Shown here piece after piece: positions 12,265-22,643 of a stretch of 64,000 bases of DNA. The notes beneath the pieces are model-generated. The model made no database searches and had not been told where the DNA came from. It saw nothing but the letters and a program-made list of their open reading frames with translations. How positions within the stretch are numbered: the stretch's first letter is position 1; the number at the start of each line of letters is the position of its first letter. The DNA is from Phialocephala subalpina (lineage: Eukaryota; Ascomycota; Leotiomycetes; Helotiales; Mollisiaceae), in assembly GCA_900073065.1 (NCBI GenBank), contig FJOG01000003.1:722039-786038 (forward strand), read 5' to 3'. Made by a program: the position numbers and the translations under genes.

Positions 12265-13766
12265 GGTGATTGAATTATGAGGAGCAAATGCGTGATGGAA
12301 AGACGAAAACTTCACTTCCTCAGTTGAATATAAAGAAAAGCGACAAGAAAATCTTCGGACATAACATGTGACGTAGATGGCAAAGAAGCTCGAGTTGGTA
12401 GCATAATAGATCAAGAACTTTCTCAATCAGCTCATATACTAGTAAAGATCGTTGTCGATCTGGTCCTGATGAAGAGGTTGGAGGATTTGAGGACCATGAA
12501 GCTTAACAAAGATAGTAGGGTTGCACTCCGGAATAGGAATGCAGGGTCTGATTAGATGGATGAGATCAAGGTATAATTGGTTGATCTCAAAGAGTCGGAC
12601 CTGGTGGAAAGCTGCGATGGAAGTTCCCTGCGGTTTCCCCAACAAAAATTACCGTATCACGTGCAGACTCTGCCATTCTTCATTGGGCTAGGGCAGCGCC
12701 ACCCCCAACGCCATGAATGTCCGTCGTCGACGACCTCTGCTGGCGTTGAACATAACATCCAATTATTCGAACGACGCACACACAACAAGGCTGCAGGAAT
12801 ATCCAACCACGACGTCGGCGACGTGGCACAGAAGATACGAAAGTACGGATTCCCGTCTTGGTCGCTCTGCTCGTCCTCTCTGGGACAGAGGGTTCCGCTT
12901 GGAGCCAGAATGATCGGCACTTGCAGATCTTGAAGATCTTATAGCCTCATTGGGCTGAACTCTATGAGCCGCACTGGGGCGGATGGGTCTGTGATACATC
13001 ATCAAGCATATGCGGCTGACGTTGGGGTCCTCGAGCCGTCCATGACATACCGGACCTTTCTTGCTGCGGCATACGAATACACCATAAGCTGGAACCCACC
13101 AGGGTCTGTTATTGCTCGAACGGGAATCGGTTGGGTACTCACAAATAATCAAAATATTCAGAGTCGCATCGCATACGGCATGCTATCCTTGGAGATCCCT
13201 TCCTGACTTCCCGCTCGCAGCACTGCCCATCTCGTCGATCACCAGACAAGGATCTCGGCAGGATGCATCCTAGAAGAGCAAGCCTCAACCAGGAAATATT
13301 ATGGGGCTCCATGCCGTATTTCCTCATTTGGCTACGATTGAGCTTCGCACATGATCTTCGATATGCATAAAGTTCTGCGTAGGGATGACGACAAACCTTC
13401 GATCTCAGCCGTGCTTGAGCCAGTTACCTCCAGTAATTCACGTGTTGAGGAAGCTTTTGGGTCTGTCAGACATTCGTTCTGCTTCTGAATGGTCAAGTCG
13501 CTCCACTTCACTGCCCCAGAGGTCACTCTCGTCTGCATCGAACGACTTGAAACGAGAAGTTCCACTGATCTTCTCGTCTTGCCGTCAACTCAAAAATGTT
13601 GCGGGATGCTACAAGTATATCAATATTCTCACCTGTCGTGCGTGTCCGTTCTCCTGAATAATTTTCATCACTAGAAATATCATCTGCCTGTTTCCTCAAA
13701 TTAGCATTGCAGTTTTCTGTTTATCAACACTCTCTTTCTATCTCGAGTCTACACAATCAAATCATC
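12265..13766. other. Intergenic, no gene seen
   Basis: Mutually overlapping frames on both strands (12577-13206, 13332-13657) lack ATG starts, domains or splice logic. The stretch separates two divergently transcribed genes for secreted proteins, so it probably holds both promoters. Confidence 0.4.
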
Positions 13767-14390
13767 ATGCAGATCAAACGCCTCCCCCTTCTCGCTCTCC
13801 TCTTGAGCCAAACAGCAGCTCAAGATAACATCGAAAAGCGACAATGGCAATCAATCGTCGAGTCCGCAACCTCCGTCGCAGCAACAATCGGCAACGGCTT
13901 CAACTCCATTGGTCAATCTATCGCTTCATCCGCCAACTCCGTCGCCGCCACAGCTGCCGATTCAGCTACCTCTCGAGCAGCATCCATTGCATCCTCTGCA
14001 AACAGCGTTGCAGCTACAGCCGGCGACTCTGCGACATCAAGAGCTAGTCAAGTGGTGAGCAGCGCGTTGAGCGTTGCATCCACAGCCCAAGATTCAGCAA
14101 CAAGGGAGGCGAGCTCAATCGTATCAAGCGCCCAAAGTGTCGCGAGCACAGCGGGTGGGAGTCAAAGGAGTAGTGCGTTGAGTGTCGCGAGCAGTGCTGT
14201 GTCGTCTGCGAACTCGGTGGCGGGTGCTGCCCAGAGCACTGCCTCGAGCGTAGCTAGCAATGCGCAGAGCAGTGCAACGTCTGCGGCGAGTGGTGCTGCG
14301 AGCACTGGGAATATTGGATCGAGTGAGATGAGAAAATCGGGGATGGGTGTGCTGGCCGGTGCTTTGGTTGCTGTGATGGGTATGTTGTGA
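13767..14390 (+). CDS. Ser/Ala-rich secreted, probably GPI-anchored wall protein
   Basis: Start taken at the ATG at 13767, giving a 207-residue protein beginning MQIKRLPLLALLLSQTAAQ, a signal peptide. It is followed by NIEKRQ with a KR site for Kex2-type processing. The middle (about residues 30-175) is an irregular repeat of ASSANSVAATAGDSATSRA-like units, rich in Ser, Ala and Thr and a likely O-glycosylation target. The C-terminus has a small-residue/polar stretch followed by GMGVLAGALVAVMGML, a typical GPI-attachment hydrophobic tail. Codon bias in the repeat is strong. No enzymatic domain is visible, so a structural or surface role is inferred. Confidence 0.75.
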   Translation: MQIKRLPLLALLLSQTAAQDNIEKRQWQSIVESATSVAATIGNGFNSIGQSIASSANSVAATAADSATSRAASIASSANSVAATAGDSATSRASQVVSSALSVASTAQDSATREASSIVSSAQSVASTAGGSQRSSALSVASSAVSSANSVAGAAQSTASSVASNAQSSATSAASGAASTGNIGSSEMRKSGMGVLAGALVAVMGML

Positions 14391-14674
14391 TAATGCTGTC
14401 ATGTTGTTTGGTTGCGATAGATGGTTGATATGGAAAAATGGGTTTAGATAGTTCCCGGCTTGGATATAATGACCATTAATGGATATGATGGTTTTTGGTT
14501 GCTCTTATTTGTCTTGGTTCTCGGAGTTGACAGGTAGCCTGTCATCGGGCATTACAACCCGACTCATAACCGCGACTCAGCGCCGAAGGCAGTGTCGGAG
14601 TCCGACAACTATTTGAAGTTAGGACTACTACAATCTGTTTTTACGTTGATTTGAGAAGAAATTTGAAGTTTGTG

Positions 14675-14755
14675 GTCACGTGTACTTTCTCCACGGTCTT
14701 CGGCGAATATAGTTGCCAGTCACGTGTATTTTCTCCGCGGTCTTTAGCGGATATA
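14675..14755. repeat. Direct repeat of a 37-bp CACGTG-containing unit
   Basis: Two 37-bp units (14675-14711 and 14719-14755) begin GTCACGTGTA and end in CGAATATA or CGGATATA, differing at a few positions. Each contains a CACGTG palindrome, a common bHLH/bZIP-type binding core. The pair directly abuts the inverted repeat at 14754-14899. Confidence 0.6.
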
Positions 14756-14899
14756 CTCGCTATGTTCATAAGCTTGCACCGGGACCGAGCGTAAGGTTGT
14801 GCTTTTTGCTTGCAATTTGACCACTCGGGGTGCCATTCACCCGCAAATTGAAATAGCCTTACATTCGGTCTCGGTGCAACCTTATGAACATGTCGAGTA
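14754..14899. repeat. Fold-back inverted repeat, MITE-like
   Basis: Arms of about 43 bp at 14754-14796 and 14857-14899 are imperfect inverted repeats, with about six mismatches by eye. They share ATGTTCATAAG, TTGCACCG and GTAAGG. The roughly 60-bp loop holds a small inner pair, CAATTTG/CAAATTG. No clear target-site duplication is visible. Confidence 0.6.
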
Positions 14900-15088
14900 G
14901 CTGCCAGTCGCTGCTGGATCTTTAACCCCTATTTCCGTCTACCTACCACTTCAACCTACATTCCACTTCATCGGGAGAAATATATATACTTCCCGCTTGG
15001 CGATTCTTGCGGCTTGCAAAGATACAATCACACTCTATCAACACCTTCAAAGCATCATACCAATTCCCGTTGATTATCCACAACAAAA

Positions 15089-15638
15089 ATGGCAGCTCCA
15101 CTACCAACTTCCCTCTCCTCCCTCAGTCCCCGCGAAGCCATAACGGACGCCCTCCACCGCGCAATTTCCGGCTTCGACCACAACAACGTCCCCCTCTTCA
15201 ACTCAGCTTTCATCTCCTCCGAGACCGATGTCACTTTCGACTTGTCTGGGAGGCCCTTCAACGGTCTTGAGAGCGTTCGAAAAGGATTACTAGATTTCAT
15301 AGGGCCAATGGATACTACGCATATGATTTCAAATGTTAGAGTTGAGGTTAAAGATGGAGCTGATACCGCTAAAGTTAACTGCTATGCTTTGGCGCAGCAT
15401 GCTTTGCCTGGTCAAGGGACAGATACTGGTGGGAAGAAGTGAGTCGTCTCCTACTTTTGATTTTCGGAATAATTATGGGGGAAGTAACTGACAGGTGAGC
15501 TGTAGGTTTTTGGCAGCGAGCGAGTACTGGGTTGATTTGGTGAAGGAGGAGAAGGATGGGTTGTGGAAGATTAAGAACTGGATTATAAAGTTTATTTGGA
15601 CGCAGGGAGATGCAAGTGTCATGCAGAGGCCTGGCTGA
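15089..15638 (+). CDS. SnoaL-like (NTF2-fold) protein
   Basis: Small alpha+beta barrel protein of the SnoaL-like/NTF2 superfamily. Two exons (15089-15438, 15506-15638) flank a 67-bp intron (GTGAGT...TGTAG) and encode 160 residues. The N-terminal helix REAITDALHRAISGFDHNN, the strand SETDVTFDLSG, GLESVRKGLLDFIGPMDTTH, and after the intron SEYWVDLVKEEKDGLWKIKNW match the fold, including a typical ligand-pocket His and the terminal Trp-containing strands. No signal peptide. Members include steroid/polyketide-active enzymes and many uncharacterised proteins; the substrate is unknown. Intact. Confidence 0.8.
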
Positions 15639-16833
15639 GCGTACTAGATACTGCTTCTTGCACCTGGATAGGGGTTGAGTAGGAGTATGAGGATGAGGAA
15701 AGCTTTCTTTTACCTTCTAGGGTGTTGGGGGACTGCATATGTCTAGAATATGTCTCAATCCTGAAGTTCGGGGACTATTGTTTACTTCTCCCCTTTCGCT
15801 ATTGCATATTTACCTACTCATTCAATACTGATTATGTCAGAGCCATCTTTGGGTTGTTTCGCTGTTTGATCTGTATGAATTGGCCGTTTCTGGTTCTCGG
15901 GTACTTCAGGGGCTAAGCGAGCCCCGACAGTTCTGCGACCGGGACGCTGAATCCCTCAGGTGGAGCGGCATATGAGAGTTGATCAAGTTGTCCGAGACAT
16001 CGCTCTATCTTATAGACCTTGCGAATCGTTTCTTTCTCGTCGCATATTAATCGATGTTTAATACGATAGCAGGATTGATATGTCATTGTACGGCGAGCGG
16101 CAGACTCCGTACATACCCTACTGACAGTCTCGTTTCAATGTTATCGGTTTTGTCACATGGCTTTTTTAGATGAACGTGAGATGCAAACAAAATGTATCGT
16201 GACCCCTAAGGGTACGCCGGAGAGCGAAGCGTCTGCAGATAGTGTTTGGCCGTCTGGTCCGGCGGGCAGCCAAGATATACGCTGTACCTGTCGGCGATCA
16301 GGTCGAGAGTATCGATAGGCTCAGGCTCGCTCCTTCTGATGATTGTCCATGGCATCATATTTCAGATGGAACTTGTTCTTGGGAATTGAGATAAAGCCGA
16401 TTTACACCCGGAGACATGCTAAGCATGTTGTTGCAATTCAGTGCTTCCTCAATTCGTCACCAATTTGCAGATGAGGTAAATCTTCCCTTTACTATTCGCT
16501 CGCTTAATTCAGGGGACCCTACGCAGAACCTGTTGTACCTGACACTTTTCAAGATCTAAGACTTATCCGGCTACCAACTCATTGGGCCGAAATCGATCTG
16601 ATACCGATCTGAATGCTTCTGACATGTTCGGTGTTGAACGACTGGGTCCCGAAACAATGAAGCCCCTGACTTCGGTCTCCCGAGTCCGATGCCGGCATTG
16701 ATCGTGACGATCCCCCACTTACGCAGAACGCGCCAGAAATCTCTGAATACATTGTGTTCTGAAGAGAGCAAGACACTCACTCCTCTGACTGGACGAATCC
16801 GACAAAATATCCTCATACTGCATACTGCCCATC
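15639..16833. other. Intergenic with second copy of a hairpin repeat
   Basis: No gene is seen here. The main landmark is the dispersed repeat at 15896-15950. The last 200 bp lead into the aldolase gene. Confidence 0.4.
15896..15950 (+). repeat. Dispersed hairpin repeat, copy 2
   Basis: Inverted relative to 9057-9113 in its flanks (CTCGGG..CTTCA and TTCTGCGACCGG.ACGCTGA are shared). The hairpin core GGGGCTAAGCGAGCCCC, however, lies in the same orientation on the plus strand in both copies. Confidence 0.6.
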
Positions 16834-17845
16834 ATGAGCCCCGTTCCACCCTCAGGCGTATGGTGCCCGGCCATCACGTTCTTCAACCACGACGACGACA
16901 CTCTCGATCTCGTCGCTCAGAAACAATATGATGCATATTTATCAAAGTCCGGCCTCGCAGGACTGGTGATCGTATGTATCAACTGCTCGGAATCTGCTCC
17001 CTGAAACGTACAAAAACCTTAAACTGACACTGAGATTGTGGTAGCTTGGGACAAACGCCGAAGCTTTCCTGCTCACTCGAGAAGAGCGATATGCCATCAT
17101 CGCAGCAGCTCGCGAAGCAGTAGGACCAACATTTCCAATTATGGCCGGCGTAGGAGCGCATTCAACAAAACAAGTTCTCGAGCTTGTTGCAGACGCCGTG
17201 AAAGCAGGTGCAAATTATCTCCTGATTCTCCCACCTGCTTATTTCGGAAAAGCAACTTCGCCCGCCGTCATCGAGAGGTTCTATGCCGATGTCTCGGCAT
17301 TTTCACCTATCCCGATAATCCTCTACAATTTCCCAGGCGTCTGCAATGGCGTCGATATGGACTCCGAACTCATCACCAAGCTAGCAAAGAAGCACGAGAA
17401 TATCGTGGGGGTCAAATTGACCTGTGCTTCTGTGGGCAAGATCACACGACTTACGGCTTCGCTTCCTGCTTCCGAGTTCGCCACTTTTGGAGGACAGTCT
17501 GATTTTCTTCTGGGCGGTTTGATTGTTGGCAGTACGGGTTGCATTGCTGCGTTTGCGAATGTGTTCCCTAAAAGTCTGTCTAAGATCTATTCGCTGTATA
17601 AAGAAGGAAAGGTGGATGAAGCCCTGAAGCTGCACAGGATTGCTGCGCTGGCTGAAAGTCCGTGCAAGGCTGGAATTGCAAGCACGAAGTATGCTGCATC
17701 TGTGTTTAGTGCGAAAGCGGCGGGAATCGAGGGCGCAGAGGAGAAATTGAAGCCTAGAACTCCTTATGGACCAGCTTCAGAAGATACGAAGGCTCATATC
17801 AGATCCGTCATGGCTGAGCTTGCCGCAATAGAGTCGTCGCTGTAG
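16834..17845 (+). CDS. Dihydrodipicolinate synthase-family aldolase/lyase
   Basis: A 312-residue (beta/alpha)8 class I aldolase. Exons 16834-16971 and 17045-17845 flank a 73-bp intron (GTATGT...CTGAC...GTAG). GTNAEAFLLTREER matches the family's substrate-carboxylate loop (GTTGE-like). LYNFPG carries the catalytic Tyr and VGVKLT the Schiff-base Lys. GSTGCIAAFANVFP is the conserved C-terminal barrel segment. In filamentous fungi relatives act as 2-keto-3-deoxy-L-galactonate (or similar sugar-acid) aldolases or 4-hydroxy-2-oxoglutarate aldolases rather than in lysine synthesis, so a catabolic pyruvate-releasing role is likely. The exact substrate is not readable from sequence. Confidence 0.85.
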
Positions 17846-19064
17846 TTAGCAGAAGAACGAATGTAGAAACACAACATTGGCTTATTTTAGCTGTCAACCA
17901 GAATCAAAGACAAGCCATGAAACCCGAAAAATTCGAATGTGTGAGATTATAAGGTTGGGAATATTTACTTCAATGATATGTCTAGTTCCCTCCAAGCTTC
18001 CAGGCGCTCACCCCTGGAGGGTTGAGTGTGGGCGGTGAAGAATAGGATTTATTTGCGAATAACGATTGTAAGCATGACGCTCCAACTGCAAAATAGTTCT
18101 ACGAGCTATTTTATTGCAATATATTTAAGTTGATTCCTGGCATAATAGCGACTGGGCATGACGCAAAGCCTTGAGCTGGGAAGTGCGGGGTCTTCTTCAG
18201 GGCGCCTTCGCTAAAGTTTAGCGAAGGGTTCAGTGGGTCAAGGGCCTCACTTCCAATTACCGGGTTTACCCTCATTGGGTTTCCAACCGTCGTAGAAAAG
18301 TGAGAGCGAGTATTTCACATGGTGCAGATGGGAAGGAAATTTCCATGTAATCAATCATTGTCATCTACCTAAATGTACAGTACCAAGCGTTTTCTGTTGT
18401 GCCTTCCTCCATTCCTGCACGACACCCTTGTACGAGTAGTCATGAATCGAATACCACTCGAATTCCCTTAAAGATGCTAGAGCATCTCCTTCCTCCTTTC
18501 ACTCATTCCCAGATCAATCAGCAACAAATCTCAAACTATGAGTTACCGCATTATGATTTATCTCGTTATGCTATGCTCCAAATCCAAACAGATTCTATGT
18601 CTACCGAATACGTTCCAAAGCTGACTCGCAAGACACTATTTTTCGATTGATATCGAACATGCCTCACAGGGTCCAACGAAAATTAAAAGGTTTCCTAATT
18701 AGAACGAGAAGCTGGGATGGGATTGAATTGCTCTAAGGTGAAGACGGAAGTGAATCGAAGAACTGTGAAACTGATGTTGCACGGGAATGTGGCTGCGCTA
18801 AGGTTTGCTTTTCTTCTCCCCGCTCAAGGCAACAGCGATCTTGAATTTTCAACCACCAGAATCTCACCGCTCCCTCAACAACTCATCAAACAGAAACAAT
18901 ACGAGCAGCAAAAAGCTCGAAGACAGCCCAAGAAATCGAATGGGAACTTCGAAGCTGGCAAAGCAACAACTCACCTCCCAAGATCAACTTTGCAACGGCC
19001 AGCCATCTGACCCCAGGAAGTTTCTCTCCTCCATCGATTCACTCGCCTCTGACCTCTCCCCAGT
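17846..19064. other. Intergenic, no gene seen
   Basis: A few short frames without support lie here. The final 300 bp, C-rich and pyrimidine-rich, probably include the promoter and 5' leader of the VOC gene. Confidence 0.4.
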
Positions 19065-19511
19065 ATGCCTCAACCAACATCAGATTCGACCGCTGAAGCT
19101 CAAGTGTCCTCATCAAAGCCATCTCCAAACTCTCCCGCCTGGCTCAACATCCCCTGCTTCTCTGTCCCACGAGCCCGCGAGTTCTACGCGTCCGTCTTCG
19201 GCTGGTCCTTCTTCTCTCCTCCTGGCACTTCATCTGAGTCCTTTCATCCTTTCAAGATCACGGACTCTGTTGTTATGGGAGCTTTGATGAAATCCGACGA
19301 TGCTGAAGGGGTTCGGGGGACTGAGAAAGGAAAAGAGGGAGGTATTGTGGTTTATCTGATGGTGGAAGATGTTAATGCTACATTGAAGCGGGTTGTGGAG
19401 AAGGGTGGAAAGGTTAAGCAAGGCAAGAGAGTTGAGGGGGAACATACAGAGTTAGGAAGTTTCTGGGATACTGAGGGGAATGTGGTGGGGATTTTGAAGT
19501 GGTTGTTTTGA
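19065..19511 (+). CDS. VOC superfamily (glyoxalase/bleomycin-resistance-like) protein
   Basis: A 148-residue single-exon protein with one vicinal-oxygen-chelate module. After a Ser/Pro-rich leader, AWLNIPCFSVPRAREFYASV begins the first beta-alpha-beta unit and FGWSF follows. GGIVVYLMVEDVNATLKRVV is the second unit, and GEHTELGSFWDTEGNVVGIL is the strand that usually carries a metal-binding Glu. The length is normal for a single-domain VOC protein. The enzymatic activity cannot be assigned. The 3' part of this gene from 19289, with its downstream flank, is the first copy of a perfect 250-bp tandem duplication, but the coding frame itself is undamaged. Confidence 0.85.
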   Translation: MPQPTSDSTAEAQVSSSKPSPNSPAWLNIPCFSVPRAREFYASVFGWSFFSPPGTSSESFHPFKITDSVVMGALMKSDDAEGVRGTEKGKEGGIVVYLMVEDVNATLKRVVEKGGKVKQGKRVEGEHTELGSFWDTEGNVVGILKWLF

Positions 19512-19788
19512 GGTTGAACTGAGCGAGGAAAGGGAAAAGAAATCCGACGATGCTGAAGGGGTTCGGGGGACTGAGAAAGGAAAAGAGGGAGGTATTGTGG
19601 TTTATCTGATGGTGGAAGATGTTAATGCTACATTGAAGCGGGTTGTGGAGAAGGGTGGAAAGGTTAAGCAAGGCAAGAGAGTTGAGGGGGAACATACAGA
19701 GTTAGGAAGTTTCTGGGATACTGAGGGGAATGTGGTGGGGATTTTGAAGTGGTTGTTTTGAGGTTGAACTGAGCGAGGAAAGGGAAAA
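19289..19788 (+). repeat. Perfect 250-bp tandem duplication
   Basis: Copy 1 (19289-19538) covers the last three quarters of the VOC domain, its stop and 27 bp of flank. Copy 2 (19539-19788) is identical at every position I compared. The joint is GGGAAAA/GAAATCC, with only a few bases of A-rich microhomology. Copy 2 keeps the frame but is downstream of the stop and lacks a start. Confidence 0.95.
19539..19761 (+). pseudogene. Duplicated 3' fragment of the VOC gene
   Basis: The second unit of the 250-bp tandem repeat repeats the coding sequence from KSDDAEG to the terminal GILKWLF and stop. It has no start codon and lies in the 3' flank of the intact gene, so it should not be translated. It may alter polyadenylation. 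Confidence 0.8.
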
Positions 19789-20147
19789 CTTTGTCTGTAC
19801 TTTCACACTGCACACATGCAACAGTATGGTAGCTCCCTATACTTGGCGGCAACCCACTAAATAATAGCCATCATGTCGCTAAGTTCAGGATCTTCAAGTG
19901 CCACCAACTTAGAGTCTTAGAGATCGATCACTAAGTGAAAGCCTGAAAAAGACCAGTGAGCAGTACAACCACTTCGAGTAGACTTGGCATTGCGATTTCC
20001 CCTTGCGAGTAGAAGGCAGCCTGTAGGTTGCTAACTTCGATTTATCCATGAACTTGGCGATGAAATTATCAAGCTCTACCGATACTTTCTTCCATCATCT
20101 TCAGCTACCGCTTCTCAATCTGTCTCTTCCTAGCCTGCCCATCGACG

Positions 20148-22643
20148 TCAATAGTTGTAGGTGACACTCCAAACATTGTAAGGAATCGGTGTCGAGTCAA
20201 AAGAAAGGGCTCCTCCAGGTTGTATGTTCAAGTACTCTCCATTCTCCTTTTGCAAGATGTACTGGCTGCTGCCGACATAAGTAATGTTGTAGACTTCAGC
20301 ACCGGTCGTAGAAAGCGACAGGCTGGAATGCTGAGAAATGTACAAGCCATCGACAGCGCTACTGATGTTGAAAGTAGACCCTTCCACAGCCTGAGCGTGA
20401 AGGACCCAGCGTTGAGCAATGGAATCGTAAGGAGCGGCGACAGGGCTGGCTGTGAACTGCTTCTGGCTACTGTTGGGGTTAGAGAGAGCGTAACCATTTG
20501 ATTCGAAGACGAGGTAGTGGCCCTCGGCGATGTAACCTCGGACACCGCGGTAGCCGTTTTCGTAGATGAGGGAGTTTCCTTCGGTCTGGTTGCCGTATGG
20601 GATGCCGGTCACGTATTCGGAGCCAGAACAGCTGCCAGTCCACTCGATGTCGCAGAAGCCAGAGTACATCCCGATGATTTCGCCAGCTGAGTTTGTGATG
20701 GGATAATCGGGTTGGGGAAGATCAGGGACAGTGTAATCGGGCTATTGAGTAGTAGTTAGAGGCTGATTGTATACCATTCGTGGACATGACCACTTACGTT
20801 GTCGAAATCAAAAGCGTTGACAAGATCAGACATGTGCTCTCGTCGCCAGTCGGACAATTGTTCAGTGGTAACATTGTTATATCCCTTGGCAATGAGGAAT
20901 TGCTCTACAGATCCTGAATTAGTTGCTGAGCTTCAACCTCAACCTGAATCACTTACCAAGGAATTGGATTATCGAAGAGTGGTCGGCACGCTCTGTGAAG
21001 ACTTTGCCACCACGTGTGAACGGGGAGACAATGAACAGAGGGACGCGGATACCTGAACAAGATATCAGCAATTATCATACGATTCCACCGGCCTTGGAAG
21101 TTGTGACTTACCAGGACCAGAGAATGTGTAACCCAGCTCTCCATACGGGTCCTCAAACCATTCCCCAGCTGTTCCTTCAGGAGAGATCAAAGGATACACG
21201 GCATCACCCCAGCCACCAGCCTCTGTCAAAATTGTTAGCTTTCATAAAATGCACTCAGGTACAAAGACTTGGGGGCCACGACTTGCCATCATAATTGATC
21301 AAAACGATGGTCTCCTGGTAGTTTTCTCCGTGAATAGCAGCATCGACAACCTGATTGATAAACCATGAAGCGTCTTTTGGCGTGTTTGGTGGATGTTCCT
21401 GCAAAGCACCAGGAGGGAACACCCAACTAACAGTAGGAAGTGTTCCATTCGCAGCTTTCGCCTTAAAAGAATCTAAAGCGTTCTCGCCATCAAATGCTAA
21501 GCCTCGCTTATACAAGCTAGAGTTCGTGGCTGCTTCTTGGAACGCGGCGAAGTAGAAGAGGCCGCTGTTGGTAGCCCAATTGTACGAGTTTTGGAATGAC
21601 CGCCAGTCGACACCAGCTTCATCTAGATATTGGGCGTATGCAGGCCATTCGAGTGGAAGGCAATCCACGTTGGTGGCCACGCATCCTGACTTCTTAGCAT
21701 TCGTTGGAATAACGATTAGTGTCGGCTTTTACCGTTTGCTTGATTGTCATCGAGAATGACACCGCCAGATCCAAGCGCCTGCTTGCCTCCGGGGACGTTG
21801 ATGGTGCCAGACTGCCAGAACCATCTGTTTGGATCCGTGTTGGAAGTGATGGCTGCCTAGCAAAATATTAGCCACTTAGTAATACACATTCGAAGCTAAA
21901 TTACAGACATGATACGCGTCTCCGACAGTGTAGGCGTCGGCAAGAGCAAAATGATACGGGATGTCTTGTCGCTTAAAATATCCCCAGGCTTGAGGGGTGT
22001 CAATTTGTGCCCACGCATTCATAAGACCACCATTCATAGCTTGCTGGGTAGGGATCCCTATTTGTCAAGATTTTGGAGTTAGTTTACTGTTCTTAGAAAG
22101 TTTTGGGGGGTGCAGATGCAAGTCTTAGAACCGCGTTTGGAGCACAGTCGGAGTGCATATGGAATAACGCACTCCTAAGACAGCACGAAAGAGGGAATAA
22201 TTCTGTGATAAATTAACACTCACAGTTATTGGCACCCGCACAGAGACACATGCTCTTGTTGAAATTTTCCTCTCCACCTTTGTAATTCAACCAGTAAGGA
22301 AGAAGCCAATCAGCGTCATCAGTCACGCCAGTCAGATTCCTAAGTATCTTGTTAGATGTATTTATCGGGATGCATGTCACACTTACTGGTACCAGACAGA
22401 ACGTCCATCAGGATTAATTTGAACATTAGGGTCTGCAAACCCCCGAACACCGGCCAATGTACCAAAATACTAGAATGGTCAGATCGTGGAGCTTAGTATA
22501 GATCATATGCTTTGCTAAATGACACTCACATGCTGGAAAGAACGATTCTCCATCATGAGCATAACTACATGCTTGACATCTCCAAGACCGACAGCATTGG
22601 CAGTGCTCGCAAGCGCCAGCAATGATGCAACGTATTTAGACAT
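20148..22643 (-). CDS. Secreted phospholipase C/phosphoesterase family protein
   Basis: Member of the phosphoesterase family containing non-specific and bacterial phospholipases C and fungal acid phosphatases. It starts at the ATG at 22643 with a signal-like leader (MSKYVASLLALASTANA), then GDVKHVVMLMMENRSFQHYFG, the family hallmark. At least eight short introns separate exons that read GVRGFADPNVQINPDG, MCLCAGANNW, NRWFWQSGTINVPGG, VSWVFPPGALQEHPP, NYDEAGGWGDAVYP, PLFIVSPFTRGG and ERADHSSIIQFL. All remain open. One intron (21286-21223) uses a GC donor: GATG/GCAAGT...TTTGACAG. The last 170 residues form a beta-rich C-terminal domain. Likely extracellular phosphate or lipid hydrolysis. Confidence 0.85.
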
